Shown one piece after another: positions 1-8,762 of a stretch of DNA of 48,383 nt. The position numbers were made by a program, and so were the translations under genes. The notes under the pieces were generated by a model. The model made no database searches and was not told the DNA's origin. It saw only the letters and a program-made list of their open reading frames with translations. This DNA is from an uncultured Eubacteriales bacterium (lineage in GTDB: Bacteria > Bacillota > Clostridia > Oscillospirales > Acutalibacteraceae), in the NCBI GenBank assembly GCA_934728355.1, contig CAKVEA010000006.1, positions 1 through 48,383 of the forward strand, read 5' to 3'. Each line of letters opens with the position of its first letter. Position 1 is the first letter of the stretch.

Positions 1-215
1 ACAGAAATAGGCCGATATGCTTTTAATGAATGCACATCTCTTAAAGAAGTTAAAATTCCTAACAGTGTTACAAAAATTGGCAGTTTTACTTTTGATGGAT
101 GCGAATCTCTTAAGAAAATTGAAATTCCTGATAGTGTTACAGAAATAGGCCGATATGCTTTTAATGAATGCACATCTCTTAAAGAAGTTAAAATTCCTAA
201 CAGTGTTACAAAAAT
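1..215 (+). repeat. 77-bp direct repeat, period 138 bp, inside the LRR gene
   Basis: Bases 1-77 and 139-215 are identical. The 138-bp period equals two 69-bp (23-residue) LRR units, so the unit of duplication is a pair of repeats. The same 138-bp period appears in the paralogue at 3386-5821. Confidence 0.9.
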
Positions 216-387
216 AGACAGTTTTGCTTTTAGAAGATGTAAATCTCTTGAAGAAATTACAATTCCGGAAAGTGTTAAACATATAGGAAATAATTGTTTT
301 TGCAGATGTACATCTTTAAGAAGAATTATATGGAATGGTAATATTTACAATAGTGTAGGAGGTTTTCTTGATGCTTTTGAGAAATAA
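1..387 (+). CDS. BspA-like leucine-rich repeat protein, C-terminal part (5' end outside window)
   Basis: The frame is open from base 1 and ends at TAA 385-387. It encodes 128 residues of 23-residue LRR_5 (BspA/TpLRR) repeats of the form IPxSVxxIgxxaFxxCxSLxx, followed by a short cap (IIWNGN, then GFLDAF) that also ends the six complete paralogues downstream. It is therefore the 3' end of the first visible member of the cluster. Bases 1-77 recur exactly at 139-215, so two-repeat units have been copied recently. An intrinsic terminator follows at 489-519. Family assignment is firm; function (surface or secreted adhesin or effector) is inference from BspA-type proteins. Confidence 0.9.
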   Translation, partial: TEIGRYAFNECTSLKEVKIPNSVTKIGSFTFDGCESLKKIEIPDSVTEIGRYAFNECTSLKEVKIPNSVTKIDSFAFRRCKSLEEITIPESVKHIGNNCFCRCTSLRRIIWNGNIYNSVGGFLDAFEK

Positions 388-488
388 TCGTTTTTAAGTA
401 TATTTACAAAATATTGTAAATGATAGAAATGGTGAAAATAAAGCTGTAAAATTTTTTAAATAATAAATTTTATGAATGCTGGATAAAC

Positions 489-519
489 AATCACTCGCTA
501 TGCGGGTGATTTTTATTTT
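489..519 (+). terminator. Intrinsic terminator after the partial LRR gene
   Basis: Ten-base-pair stem, AATCACTCGC (489-498) with GCGGGTGATT (502-511), one G-T pair, a 3-base loop, then a T-rich run TTTTATTTTT. It separates the cut gene from the promoter at 585. Confidence 0.85.
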
Positions 520-584
520 TTATAATAAAATTTTGTATTTATTATCAAATATATAAGAAAAATATTTATTTTTTAAAAAACGCG

Positions 585-613
585 TTGACAAAAATGAAAT
601 ATTTTGTTAATAT
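585..613 (+). promoter_or_regulatory. Sigma-A type promoter of the LRR cluster
   Basis: A perfect -35 TTGACA (585-590), 17-bp spacer and TAATAT (608-613), about 35 bp before the ATG at 648. TATAAT at 611-616 overlaps it but is at 20-bp spacing. The ribosome binding site AAAGGAGAT follows at 632-640. Confidence 0.7.
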
Positions 614-647
614 AATAATGCGAATTAATTTAAAGGAGATAAATATT

Positions 648-1943
648 ATGAAAAAAATCTTAGCAATTTCAGTTTTATCACTAGGATTTTTATCATTAGC
701 TCCCTCGGCACTTTGTACATCGGGTGATGCTAACAATACTAATGGCACTAATATAAAACGTTCTAAGCTCGGATTCAATGATATTATGATACCAGCTCTT
801 TATCTTAGAAGAACTGATTTTGAAAAATTCTTAGAGGTTTCTGAGAAAACCAAAAGCAGAAGAAAGTTATTTAAAGTAAATCCTGTAGGAATCAGTTCGC
901 TTGGAGGTATTATAAAATTTGTACCAAAAATTGAAACTTTTGAAGATCATCACACGTTAATGCCAGATGAGGACAGAGGTGCCAATGTTAATAAGTTTGT
1001 ATGTCATATAAAAACTTTAATATATTATCCCGGATCATTTGATGTAGAAAGATTTAATACTATTTTGAAAATAAATGGTATTGAAGAAGACTTAAGGGAT
1101 GCTAATGAAATCATAGAAACAAATTCTATAAGTAATCAAAAAACAGTACATTTATATGGAAATGAATGGGAATGCATAGTACACCCATTCAATGGAAGAA
1201 ATTATCGTATTGAATATATTAAGAACTATCAAAGACGTTCACAGAGGAATAAAAGGAGAATAGTATTTATATTCAGTCCAAGTAATTTAGTTAACTTGGC
1301 AGCTGGAAGTTTTGTTGACAGCTTTAATAAATTATTAGATTGTTGTGATTTAAGAATGAGATTACTTATTAATGTTAAAAACACTTTAAAAACCTTCACA
1401 GTTCCAACTAATGTTACAAAAATAGGTCCATGTGCTTTTAATGGATGCGAATTTCTTGAGAAAATTAAAATACCTGAGGGTGTTGAAAAAATAGACAGAT
1501 GTGCTTTTGGGGGATGCAAATCTCTTAAAGAAATAGAAATTCCTAACAGTGTTACAGAAATAGGAACAGATGTTTTTGGTGAATGTACATCTCTTGAGAA
1601 AATTAAAATGTCGGAAAACGTTACATCAATAGGCTCTGGTGCTTTTCTTAGATGCAAATCTCTTAAAGAAATAGAAATTCCTAATGGTGTTACATCAATA
1701 GACGGCGGCACTTTTATTGAATGCGAATCTCTTGAAAAAATTAAAATACCGGAAAGTGTTACATTAATAGACGGAAGTGCTTTTTTTAGATGCAAATCTC
1801 TTAAAGAAATAGAAATTCCTAATAGTGTTACATCAATACATAAAAATGCTTTTAATGGATGCACATCTTTAAAAGAAATTATATGGAATGGTAATACTTA
1901 TGGTGTAAAAGAATTTTTTGAAGCTTTTAATAATCGTTCTTAA
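648..1943 (+). CDS. Secreted BspA-like LRR protein, 431 aa, 7 repeats
   Basis: The start is ATG 648, with AAGGAGAT upstream and a typical signal peptide (MKKILAISVLSLGFLS, residues 1-23). An upstream in-frame start at 585 would lie inside the promoter. Residues about 95-220 form a domain shared by all paralogues: TFEDHH near 97-102, KTLIYYPGSFDVERF near 122-136, PFNGRNYRIEYI near 180-191, RRIVFIFSPS near 203-212. I do not recognise this domain. Seven LRR_5 repeats with an FxxC signature follow (about 248-415), then the IIWNGN cap. The segment before the shared domain (FNDIMIPALYLRRTDFEKFL) is a weak match to the F-box-like helix region of the paralogues at 2001 and 8763. Export is likely; host interaction is inference. 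Confidence 0.9.
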   Translation: MKKILAISVLSLGFLSLAPSALCTSGDANNTNGTNIKRSKLGFNDIMIPALYLRRTDFEKFLEVSEKTKSRRKLFKVNPVGISSLGGIIKFVPKIETFEDHHTLMPDEDRGANVNKFVCHIKTLIYYPGSFDVERFNTILKINGIEEDLRDANEIIETNSISNQKTVHLYGNEWECIVHPFNGRNYRIEYIKNYQRRSQRNKRRIVFIFSPSNLVNLAAGSFVDSFNKLLDCCDLRMRLLINVKNTLKTFTVPTNVTKIGPCAFNGCEFLEKIKIPEGVEKIDRCAFGGCKSLKEIEIPNSVTEIGTDVFGECTSLEKIKMSENVTSIGSGAFLRCKSLKEIEIPNGVTSIDGGTFIECESLEKIKIPESVTLIDGSAFFRCKSLKEIEIPNSVTSIHKNAFNGCTSLKEIIWNGNTYGVKEFFEAFNNRS

Positions 1944-1960
1944 AACTATTTTGAAGAAAT

Positions 1961-1974
1961 ATTATTTTAAATTA
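1961..1974 (+). promoter_or_regulatory. Shared 14-bp intergenic motif, copy 1
   Basis: ATTATTTTAAATTA occurs here and again before three other paralogues (3337, 5859, 8709), each time 30-60 bp before the start codon. The following hexamer here is TAAATT; after the other copies it is TATAGT, TATGAT or TACAAT, so it may be part of weak promoters. No good -35 is present. Confidence 0.45.
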
Positions 1975-2000
1975 AATTTAGAAATTAGAGGTCATAAGAT

Positions 2001-3320
2001 ATGAAAAAAGATATGAAAAAATTTTTGGCAATTTCAGCTTTATCACTAGGATTTTTATCATCAACACCTTCTGCACTTTGTGCACCGAAAAATAAAAAGA
2101 AACTTGAATATTTTTTCAGTGTAATAATGGCTCCTTATATTAATAATAAAGACGATCTAAAAAATTTTGCAATGGCCTGTAAAAAATTTGGAACAACTGT
2201 TTCTGATTTGAGAAAAAATCCTTACAATATTAACTTTATCAAAAATAGAAAACTTTTTCCGGGTATGGAAACTTTTGAAGATCATCAAAATTATTTTTCA
2301 AATACAGAAGAAAATATAAATGATAATGTTAATAGACTTGATCTTAATAGTAAAGGAAAATTGAAAACTTTAATATATTATCCCGGATCGTTTGACGTAG
2401 AAAGATTCCATACTATTCTATCAGAAAATGGTATTGCAGGTAATTTACGTTATGCTATCAAAGGAAAATTAAAAGATAGCAATGGTGAATGGACAGAGGG
2501 TTTATGTGGGGAAAAATGGGCTCGTATAATATATCCTTTTGATGGCATGTCCTATCGTGTTGAATATATCAGGAATTATAAGAAGCCATTAACCGATCCA
2601 TCAAGAAGAAAAATAGTGTTTTTATTTAATCCAACTGCTATGGTTAACAACAATGTAAAAAAATACTCAACAAATGCTTTTAATATTTATAATGATTTTG
2701 TGAATGCTTGTGGTTTGAAAGAGCTTAGTATTGATATTAGTACTATTAATTATCCTATAATTCCGAGTTCTGTTACTTCAATAGGCAGCCGTGCTTTTGC
2801 TAGATGTATTAATCTTGAAGAAATTAACATTCCATATAGTGTTAAATCAATAGGCGATGAGGCTTTTAGCGGATGCTATTCTCTTTCAAAAGTTGAAATT
2901 CCTGATAGCATTACAGAAATAGGAAAATGTGCTTTTTCAATGTGTAAATCTTTGAAGGAAATTACTATTCCAAATAATGTTACAGAAATAAAAGAATATG
3001 CTTTCCTTGGGTGTATGCTTTTTAAAAAGATTGATATTCCTAATAAAGTTAAATCCATAGGAGGCTATGCTTTTTGGAAATGCTTATCCTTGCAACAAAT
3101 TAACATTCCTAACAGTGTTGAAACAATAGGTGACCGTGCTTTCTGGGAATGCCAAAGCCTTAGGGAAATCACAATTCCGGATAATGTTATATTTATAGGA
3201 AAAAATGCTTTTGAAGGATGTACAGCTTTAGGAACAATTAAATGGAGAAATAATGAGTACCATAGTGTAGGAGAATTTTTTGAAGCTTTTGAAAGATCAA
3301 ATAGACCAGGATTATTCTAA
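2001..3320 (+). CDS. Secreted BspA-like LRR protein with F-box-like N-terminal segment, 439 aa
   Basis: The start is ATG 2001, with AGAGG upstream; the N-terminus MKKDMKKFLAIS matches the MKKDLKKALAIS start of the paralogue at 5915. Residues 1-28 are a signal peptide. Residues about 36-75 (VIMAPYINNKDDLKNFAMAC then KKFG) have the hydrophobic pattern of an F-box: a short helix, Y-[IL] turn, D-L, helix, C-K-x-F. The only close relative of this segment in the window is in the protein at 8763. The shared FED/YYPGSFDVERF/RVEYI/IVFLFNP domain follows, then seven FxxC LRR units and the cap. It lies 57 bp after the previous gene. The F-box reading is inference from pattern only. Confidence 0.9.
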   Translation: MKKDMKKFLAISALSLGFLSSTPSALCAPKNKKKLEYFFSVIMAPYINNKDDLKNFAMACKKFGTTVSDLRKNPYNINFIKNRKLFPGMETFEDHQNYFSNTEENINDNVNRLDLNSKGKLKTLIYYPGSFDVERFHTILSENGIAGNLRYAIKGKLKDSNGEWTEGLCGEKWARIIYPFDGMSYRVEYIRNYKKPLTDPSRRKIVFLFNPTAMVNNNVKKYSTNAFNIYNDFVNACGLKELSIDISTINYPIIPSSVTSIGSRAFARCINLEEINIPYSVKSIGDEAFSGCYSLSKVEIPDSITEIGKCAFSMCKSLKEITIPNNVTEIKEYAFLGCMLFKKIDIPNKVKSIGGYAFWKCLSLQQINIPNSVETIGDRAFWECQSLREITIPDNVIFIGKNAFEGCTALGTIKWRNNEYHSVGEFFEAFERSNRPGLF

Positions 3321-3336
3321 AAATATTTTTAAGGTG

Positions 3337-3350
3337 ATTATTTTAAATTA
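3337..3350 (+). promoter_or_regulatory. Shared 14-bp intergenic motif, copy 2
   Basis: ATTATTTTAAATTA, identical to the copies at 1961, 5859 and 8709; followed by TATAGT (3349-3354), which resembles a -10 element. Confidence 0.45.
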
Positions 3351-3385
3351 TAGTAGTTTTGATTGTTTTAGAAAGGATAAGAGTA

Positions 3386-5821
3386 ATGAAAGAAGAAATA
3401 AGAAAAGCATTGGCAATTTCAGTTTTATCACTGGAGATTTTATCATCGGCTCCTTCGGCATTTTGTGCACCTCCAGGTGAAAATGATGCTAATCCACCAG
3501 TGGTTAAATCTGAAAATGATTGTCTTAGAACTTCTGATCATTGTATTAATTCTAAAGACCTTGAAAGGTTTTATAAAATTTATGAAAAATTAGAAAATAT
3601 CAATGCTGCATATAAAAAAAAGTTTAGCATGGAAATTTTTGAAGATACTGATTCGTTATGCAATGACGAAAATATAAATAGTTATGTTAATACATTTATT
3701 GGAAGTATAAAAACTTTAATATATCATCCCCAATCATTTAATGCAGAAAGATTCAATACTATTTTAGAATTAAATGGTGTGACAGAAGATTTAATGGGTT
3801 TTCATATACATCATAGTGTTATGATGAAATCAATAAAAGACACTGATGGCAGAGATGTAGAGGCTTTATGTGGGGGAAAATGGGCTCGTGTAATATATCC
3901 CGTTGATGGAAATAGTTATCGTGTTGAGTATATAAAGAACTATGAACAGCCTTCATATAGTCCGTCGAGAAGAAGGATAGTATTTTTATTCAATCCGAAT
4001 ATTATGATTAACGAAGAAAACGGAAATATTGTTGATAAATATAATAGTTTTGTAGGCGATTGCGGTTTAGGAATGTATATTGGTATTAATTTTAATGACA
4101 TTAAAAATATTACTATTCCACCCAATATTGCAACAATAGGTGAAGGGAATTTTAGTGGATGTAAATCTATTGAGAAAATCAAAATTCCCAGAGGTGTTAA
4201 AGAAATAGGTGCGTGTGCTTTTGATGGGTGCGAATATTTGAAAAGAATTGATACTGGTAAAGTAAAAAAAATAGGTAAAAAAGCTTTTAATGGATGCGAG
4301 TCTCTTGAGGAAATTGAGATTCCTGAAGGTGTTACAGAAATAGATGATAAAACTTTTAGCGGATGCAAAAATCTTAAAAAAATTACAATTCCAGACAGTG
4401 TTACAAGGATAGGTAAAAAAGCTTTTGATGGATGCAAATCTTTGAAGGAGGTTATCATTCCTGATGATGTTACAGAAATAGGTGAATATGCTTTTAATGA
4501 ATGTGAATCTCTTGAAAAAATTGAAATTCCAGGTAAATTAGAAAAAATAGGAAAAAATATTTTTAACCACTGTAAGTCACTTAAAGAAATTAATATTAAA
4601 TGTGGCATTAAAAAAATAGGAAACAGTGCTTTTAACAAGTGTATATCTTTGAAGAACATTAAAATTCCAAAAGGTGTTAAATCAATAGGTAATAGTGCTT
4701 TTAACGGATGTGAAGCTCTGAAAAAAGCTGAAGTTTCTGATAGTGTTAAAATACTAGGTGAAAATGTTTTTTATGGTTGCGAAAATCTTGAAAAAATTAA
4801 TATTCCGAACACTGTTAAGCAAATAGGGACCGGTGCTTTTACTCAATGCATGTCTTTGAAAGAAATTGAAATTCCTAATAGTGTTACATCAATAGGTGAT
4901 GGCGCTTTTAGAGAATGCAAATCTCTTGAAAAAATTACTATACCACACAGTGTTAAAGAAATAGGCAGCTATACATTTAAGGAATGTAAATCTCTTAAAG
5001 AAATTGAGATTCCAAATAGTGTTACAGAAATAGGAAAGAATGCTTTTAATAACTGCAGCCTTCTAAAAAAAGTTACTATTAAAGATGGTGTTACATCAAT
5101 AGGCGATGATGCTTTTAACGGATGCGAACGTCTTGAAGAAATTAATATTCCTTCTACTGTTAAAGAAGTGAGAAAGAGTACTTTTGAAAAATGTAAATCT
5201 TTGAGAAAAGTTACTATTTCGGATGGTGTTGTCTCGATAGGAAATAATGCTTTTTGGGCATGTGAATCTCTTGAAGAAATTAATATTCCGAACAGTGTTA
5301 CCACGATAGGAAATGATTCTTTTCTTGAATGCAAAAATCTTAAAAAAATTAATATTCCAAATAGTGTAAAAAAAATAGGTACCTTTGCTTTTTGTGAGTG
5401 CGAAGCTTTGGAAGAAATTATTATTCCGGAAGGTGTTACAGAAATAGAAGAAGATTCTTTTCTTGAATGCAAAAATCTTAAAAAAATTAAGATTCCGAAT
5501 AGTGTTAAAAAAATAGGAAATTCTGCTTTTGAGGGATGCGAATCTCTTAAGGAAATTGAGATTCCTGAAGGTGTTACAGAAATAAATGATAGAACTTTTA
5601 GCGGATGCAAAAGTCTTAAAAGAATTAAGATTCCGAATAGTGTTAAAAAAATAGGAAATTTTGCTTTTGAGGGATGCAAGTCTCTGGAAAAAATTAAAAT
5701 TCCGAGAGGCATTAAATCAGTAAAAATAAATGCTTTTAATGGCTGTAAGATTTTAAACGAAATTTCATATGGATATTATTTTTATCTAAATACAGTAGAC
5801 TTTTTATATAATTTTCATTAA
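3386..5821 (+). CDS. Secreted BspA-like LRR protein, 811 aa, 24 repeats
   Basis: The start is ATG 3386 (MKEEIRKALAISVLS), preceded by GAAAGGA; an in-frame upstream start at 3359 lacks a ribosome binding site. Signal peptide 1-28, then the shared N-terminal domain (FED near 85-87, SFNAERF, RVEYIKNY, RRRIVFLFNP). About 24 FxxC LRR_5 units follow, from about residue 235 to 790, the longest array in the cluster. The last part contains a 138-bp higher-order period: blocks at 5315, 5453 and 5591 are near-copies. The C-terminal cap is degenerate (ISYGYYFYLNTVDFLYNF). Repeat number is the main difference from its neighbours, as expected for an array that grows and shrinks by recombination. Confidence 0.92.
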   Translation: MKEEIRKALAISVLSLEILSSAPSAFCAPPGENDANPPVVKSENDCLRTSDHCINSKDLERFYKIYEKLENINAAYKKKFSMEIFEDTDSLCNDENINSYVNTFIGSIKTLIYHPQSFNAERFNTILELNGVTEDLMGFHIHHSVMMKSIKDTDGRDVEALCGGKWARVIYPVDGNSYRVEYIKNYEQPSYSPSRRRIVFLFNPNIMINEENGNIVDKYNSFVGDCGLGMYIGINFNDIKNITIPPNIATIGEGNFSGCKSIEKIKIPRGVKEIGACAFDGCEYLKRIDTGKVKKIGKKAFNGCESLEEIEIPEGVTEIDDKTFSGCKNLKKITIPDSVTRIGKKAFDGCKSLKEVIIPDDVTEIGEYAFNECESLEKIEIPGKLEKIGKNIFNHCKSLKEINIKCGIKKIGNSAFNKCISLKNIKIPKGVKSIGNSAFNGCEALKKAEVSDSVKILGENVFYGCENLEKINIPNTVKQIGTGAFTQCMSLKEIEIPNSVTSIGDGAFRECKSLEKITIPHSVKEIGSYTFKECKSLKEIEIPNSVTEIGKNAFNNCSLLKKVTIKDGVTSIGDDAFNGCERLEEINIPSTVKEVRKSTFEKCKSLRKVTISDGVVSIGNNAFWACESLEEINIPNSVTTIGNDSFLECKNLKKINIPNSVKKIGTFAFCECEALEEIIIPEGVTEIEEDSFLECKNLKKIKIPNSVKKIGNSAFEGCESLKEIEIPEGVTEINDRTFSGCKSLKRIKIPNSVKKIGNFAFEGCKSLEKIKIPRGIKSVKINAFNGCKILNEISYGYYFYLNTVDFLYNFH
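5315..5690 (+). repeat. 138-bp higher-order repeat within the LRR array
   Basis: The block from GATTCTTTTCTTGAATGC at 5315 recurs at 5453 (offset 138), and the block from ATTAAGATTCCGAATAG at 5486 recurs at 5624 (offset 138). Two 69-bp LRR units form the copied unit. Confidence 0.8.
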
Positions 5822-5858
5822 GGTTATCATGAAAAGTTTTTTGATAAATATTCTGAAG

Positions 5859-5872
5859 ATTATTTTAAATTA
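5859..5872 (+). promoter_or_regulatory. Shared 14-bp intergenic motif, copy 3
   Basis: ATTATTTTAAATTA, 43 bp before the start at 5915; followed by TATGAT and then TATAAT at 5881-5886. No convincing -35. Confidence 0.45.
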
Positions 5873-5914
5873 TGATAATATATAATGTAGATTAATTTAG
5901 AGAGGATATAGGTT

Positions 5915-7384
5915 ATGAAAAAAGATTTAAAAAAAGCATTAGCAATTTCTATTTTGTCAATAGGAATATTACAATTTGCTCCTTCGGTATTCTGTGCACC
6001 ACCCGGTGATAGTAGTACTAAGATATCACTATCTAAACTTGAAGACATTAGTATTGTACCAAATATTGAGATTTTTGAAGATAATCACTGGCTAACCGCT
6101 GACGAAAAAAGGGATAGACATGTTAATACATTTATTGGAAGTATAAAAACTTTAATATATCACCCTCAATCATTTGATGTAAAAAGATTCTATGATATTT
6201 TGAAATTAAATGGTGTTGATAATCTTAAACCAACAGTAGAAAACTGTAATGAAAATGCAAAACAGTGGAAATGTATAGTTTATCCTTTCAACGGAATGAA
6301 TTATCGTGTTGAGTATATTAAGAATCCAGAAGGAAATGAGAAAGAAAACAAAAAGATAGTATTTTTATTCAGTCCCAGTATTTTGATTAACAAAGTAAAC
6401 GGGAGTATTATTGAAAGCTTTAACAAATTTGTTAATGATTGTGGTTTAAAAGAATTTATTAATATTAATACTTTAAAAAGCTTTATAATTCCGCAAAATA
6501 TTAAAACACTAAATAAGGATACTTTTAGCGGGTGCAAATTTTTGGAGAAAATCAATATTCCCAATAATGTTACGAAAATAGATGAACGTACTTTTTACGG
6601 ATGTGAATCTCTTAAAGAAATTACTATTCCGGATGGTGTTAAATCCATAGGCATTGGTGCCTTTTATGATTGCAAATCTTTAAAAGAAATTAAGATTCCG
6701 GATGGTGTTGAAGAAATAGGTGATAGTGCTTTTAATGGTTGCACATCTTTGAAAAAAATTAATATTCCAGATAGTGTTAAATCGGTGAATTTTTGTAATT
6801 TTTATAATTGTAGATCTTTGGAAGAAATTAAAATTCCTAAAAGTGTTACATCAATAGATGATGGTGCTTTTTTAGGGTGTAAGTCTCTTTCAAAAGTTGA
6901 TATTTCCGATAATGTTAAGGAAATAAAAAGGAATGCTTTTGGTAGATGTGAATCTTTGAAAGAAATTAACATTCCGAACAGTGTTGAGTCAATAGGAAGA
7001 GAAGCTTTTGTCGGCTGCACATCTTTGAAAAAAATTAATATTCCAAAGAGTGTCACATCAATAGATCGAAGTGTTTTTATGGAATGTTCATCTTTGGAAG
7101 AAATTAAAATCCCGGATAGCATTAAAGTTATAGAAAAATTTGTTTTCAACAGATGTAACTCTCTAAAAAAAATTAAAATCCCGGAAAGTGTTAGATTAAT
7201 AGATCTTGGTGCTTTTAATGGCTGCGAAAATCTTGAAGAAATTAATATTCCCAATAGTGTTAAATCAATAAGTGATGGCGCTTTTAATGGCTGCACATCT
7301 TTAAAAATTATATACAATGGAAATATTTACTATAGTGCAAGAGAATTTTTGGAAACTTTCAATAGATTGATTAATCCTTTTTAA
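5915..7384 (+). CDS. Secreted BspA-like LRR protein, 489 aa, 12 repeats
   Basis: The start is ATG 5915 after AGAGGAT. Signal peptide 1-28 (MKKDLKKALAISILSIGIL). Unlike its neighbours it has almost no segment between the signal peptide and the shared domain: IEIFED is already at about residues 51-56, so the helical F-box-like region is missing. KTLIYHPQSFDVKRF, NYRVEYIKNPE and KIVFLFSPS mark the shared domain. Twelve FxxC LRR units follow, ending in a IYNGNIYYSAREFLETF cap. Same orientation as its neighbours, 93 bp after the previous gene. Confidence 0.92.
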   Translation: MKKDLKKALAISILSIGILQFAPSVFCAPPGDSSTKISLSKLEDISIVPNIEIFEDNHWLTADEKRDRHVNTFIGSIKTLIYHPQSFDVKRFYDILKLNGVDNLKPTVENCNENAKQWKCIVYPFNGMNYRVEYIKNPEGNEKENKKIVFLFSPSILINKVNGSIIESFNKFVNDCGLKEFININTLKSFIIPQNIKTLNKDTFSGCKFLEKINIPNNVTKIDERTFYGCESLKEITIPDGVKSIGIGAFYDCKSLKEIKIPDGVEEIGDSAFNGCTSLKKINIPDSVKSVNFCNFYNCRSLEEIKIPKSVTSIDDGAFLGCKSLSKVDISDNVKEIKRNAFGRCESLKEINIPNSVESIGREAFVGCTSLKKINIPKSVTSIDRSVFMECSSLEEIKIPDSIKVIEKFVFNRCNSLKKIKIPESVRLIDLGAFNGCENLEEINIPNSVKSISDGAFNGCTSLKIIYNGNIYYSAREFLETFNRLINPF

Positions 7385-7435
7385 GATTCTTTTGGGAAAA
7401 ATTATAAATTTTTTAGAAAAAAAGGGGGGTAAGTT

Positions 7436-8698
7436 GTGAAAAAAAACTTGAAAAAAGTATTAGCAACTTCAGTTTTGTCAATTGGATTTTTATCATCAGC
7501 TCCTTTGGCATTTTGTGTACCACCAAGTAGTAAGGGTAATAATACATCACAGTCTAAATTTAAAAAGACATCTAAACATTATATTAGTGAGAACGACCTT
7601 AAAGAATTTTTTAAAATTTACGAAACACTAAGAAGTATGAATAATGGAGTCGGAAAATATCTTAATATAAGAGTTTTTGAAGATCGTTATCCAATACACA
7701 GTGATGAGAATGTATTTGACCGTGTTAATAAATTTAAAGGAAACATAATAACCTTAATATATTATCCTATGTCGTTTAATGTAAAAAGATATCATGCTAT
7801 TTTAAAAGTAAATGATATTGATAGAGATTTGAATAGTACTACGACGACATTAAAAACAATAAAAGATAATAATGGTAAAAATGTAACAGCTTTATGTGGA
7901 AAAAAATGGGCACGTGTAATATATCCTTTTGATGGAATGAATAATCGTGTTGAGTATATTAATAACTATGAAGAAGCTCCAAATAGTATTTTAAGAAAAA
8001 GTATAGTGTTTTTATTTAATCCGAGCATTTTTATTAATGAGAATACAGGAAGTGTTCTTGAAAAATATGAAAAATTTTTAGATGATTGTGGATTAAAAGA
8101 ATATATTAATATCAATTCTAATGATATTAAAACCCTTACAATTCCGGAAAATGTTAAAGAAATAAAAGAACATGCTTTTAGCGGATGTAAATCTTTGAAT
8201 CAAATTACGATTCCGGAAAATGTTAAAGAAATGAAAGAATATGCTTTTAGCGGATGTAAATCTCTTAAAAGAGTTAAAATTTTTAATGGGATTACGAAAA
8301 TAAATAAAAGTACTTTTTTTATGTGCAAATCTCTTGAAGAAATTAATATTCCCAATAGTGTTAAATCAATAGATAAGGATGCTTTTTGGGGATGCGAATC
8401 TCTTAGAGAAATTAATATTCCTAATAGTGTTACGGAAATAAACGATTATGCTTTTTACATGTGTGGACTTCTAGAAAAAATTGTTATTCCGAATAGTGTT
8501 GAAAAAATAGGCGACAATGCTTTTGGAATGTGTGTATCTTTGAAGCAAATTAATATTCCAAATAGTGTTAAATCAATAAGTGATGGTGCTTTTAATGGAT
8601 GCATATCTTTAGAAAAAATCAATTATAATTATAAAACCTATTATAGGGTAGATGAATTTATTAGAGATTTTAATAAATTGAATGGTCATTCTTGCTAA
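7436..8698 (+). CDS. Secreted BspA-like LRR protein, 420 aa, 7 repeats
   Basis: A GTG start at 7436 follows the strong site AAAGGGGGG (7421-7429). Signal peptide MKKNLKKVLATSVLS, about 28 residues. A helical stretch (HYISENDLKEFFKIYETL) precedes the shared domain and resembles the same region of the protein at 3386 (HCINSKDLERFYKIYEKL). Then RVFED, LIYYPMSFNVKRY, RVEYINNYE and SIVFLFNPS. Seven FxxC LRR units and the cap complete it. The 51-bp gap before it lacks the exact 14-bp motif seen in the other four gaps. Confidence 0.92.
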   Translation: MKKNLKKVLATSVLSIGFLSSAPLAFCVPPSSKGNNTSQSKFKKTSKHYISENDLKEFFKIYETLRSMNNGVGKYLNIRVFEDRYPIHSDENVFDRVNKFKGNIITLIYYPMSFNVKRYHAILKVNDIDRDLNSTTTTLKTIKDNNGKNVTALCGKKWARVIYPFDGMNNRVEYINNYEEAPNSILRKSIVFLFNPSIFINENTGSVLEKYEKFLDDCGLKEYININSNDIKTLTIPENVKEIKEHAFSGCKSLNQITIPENVKEMKEYAFSGCKSLKRVKIFNGITKINKSTFFMCKSLEEINIPNSVKSIDKDAFWGCESLREINIPNSVTEINDYAFYMCGLLEKIVIPNSVEKIGDNAFGMCVSLKQINIPNSVKSISDGAFNGCISLEKINYNYKTYYRVDEFIRDFNKLNGHSC

Positions 8699-8708
8699 TT
8701 TTAGAGTA

Positions 8709-8722
8709 ATTATTTTAAATTA
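8709..8722 (+). promoter_or_regulatory. Shared 14-bp intergenic motif, copy 4
   Basis: ATTATTTTAAATTA, followed by TACAAT (8721-8726), the best -10-like hexamer among the four copies. No clear -35. Confidence 0.45.
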
Positions 8723-8762
8723 CAATACAAGGTAGATAAATAATCTAGGGGAGATAAGAGTT

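Noticed and set aside
1229..7317. Long minus-strand open frames opposite the LRR genes (for example 1229-1864, 3940-4659, 4969-5712, 6802-7317)
   Set aside because: They arise because the 69-bp repeats keep the opposite frame open. They lack ribosome binding sites and follow the repeat period exactly.
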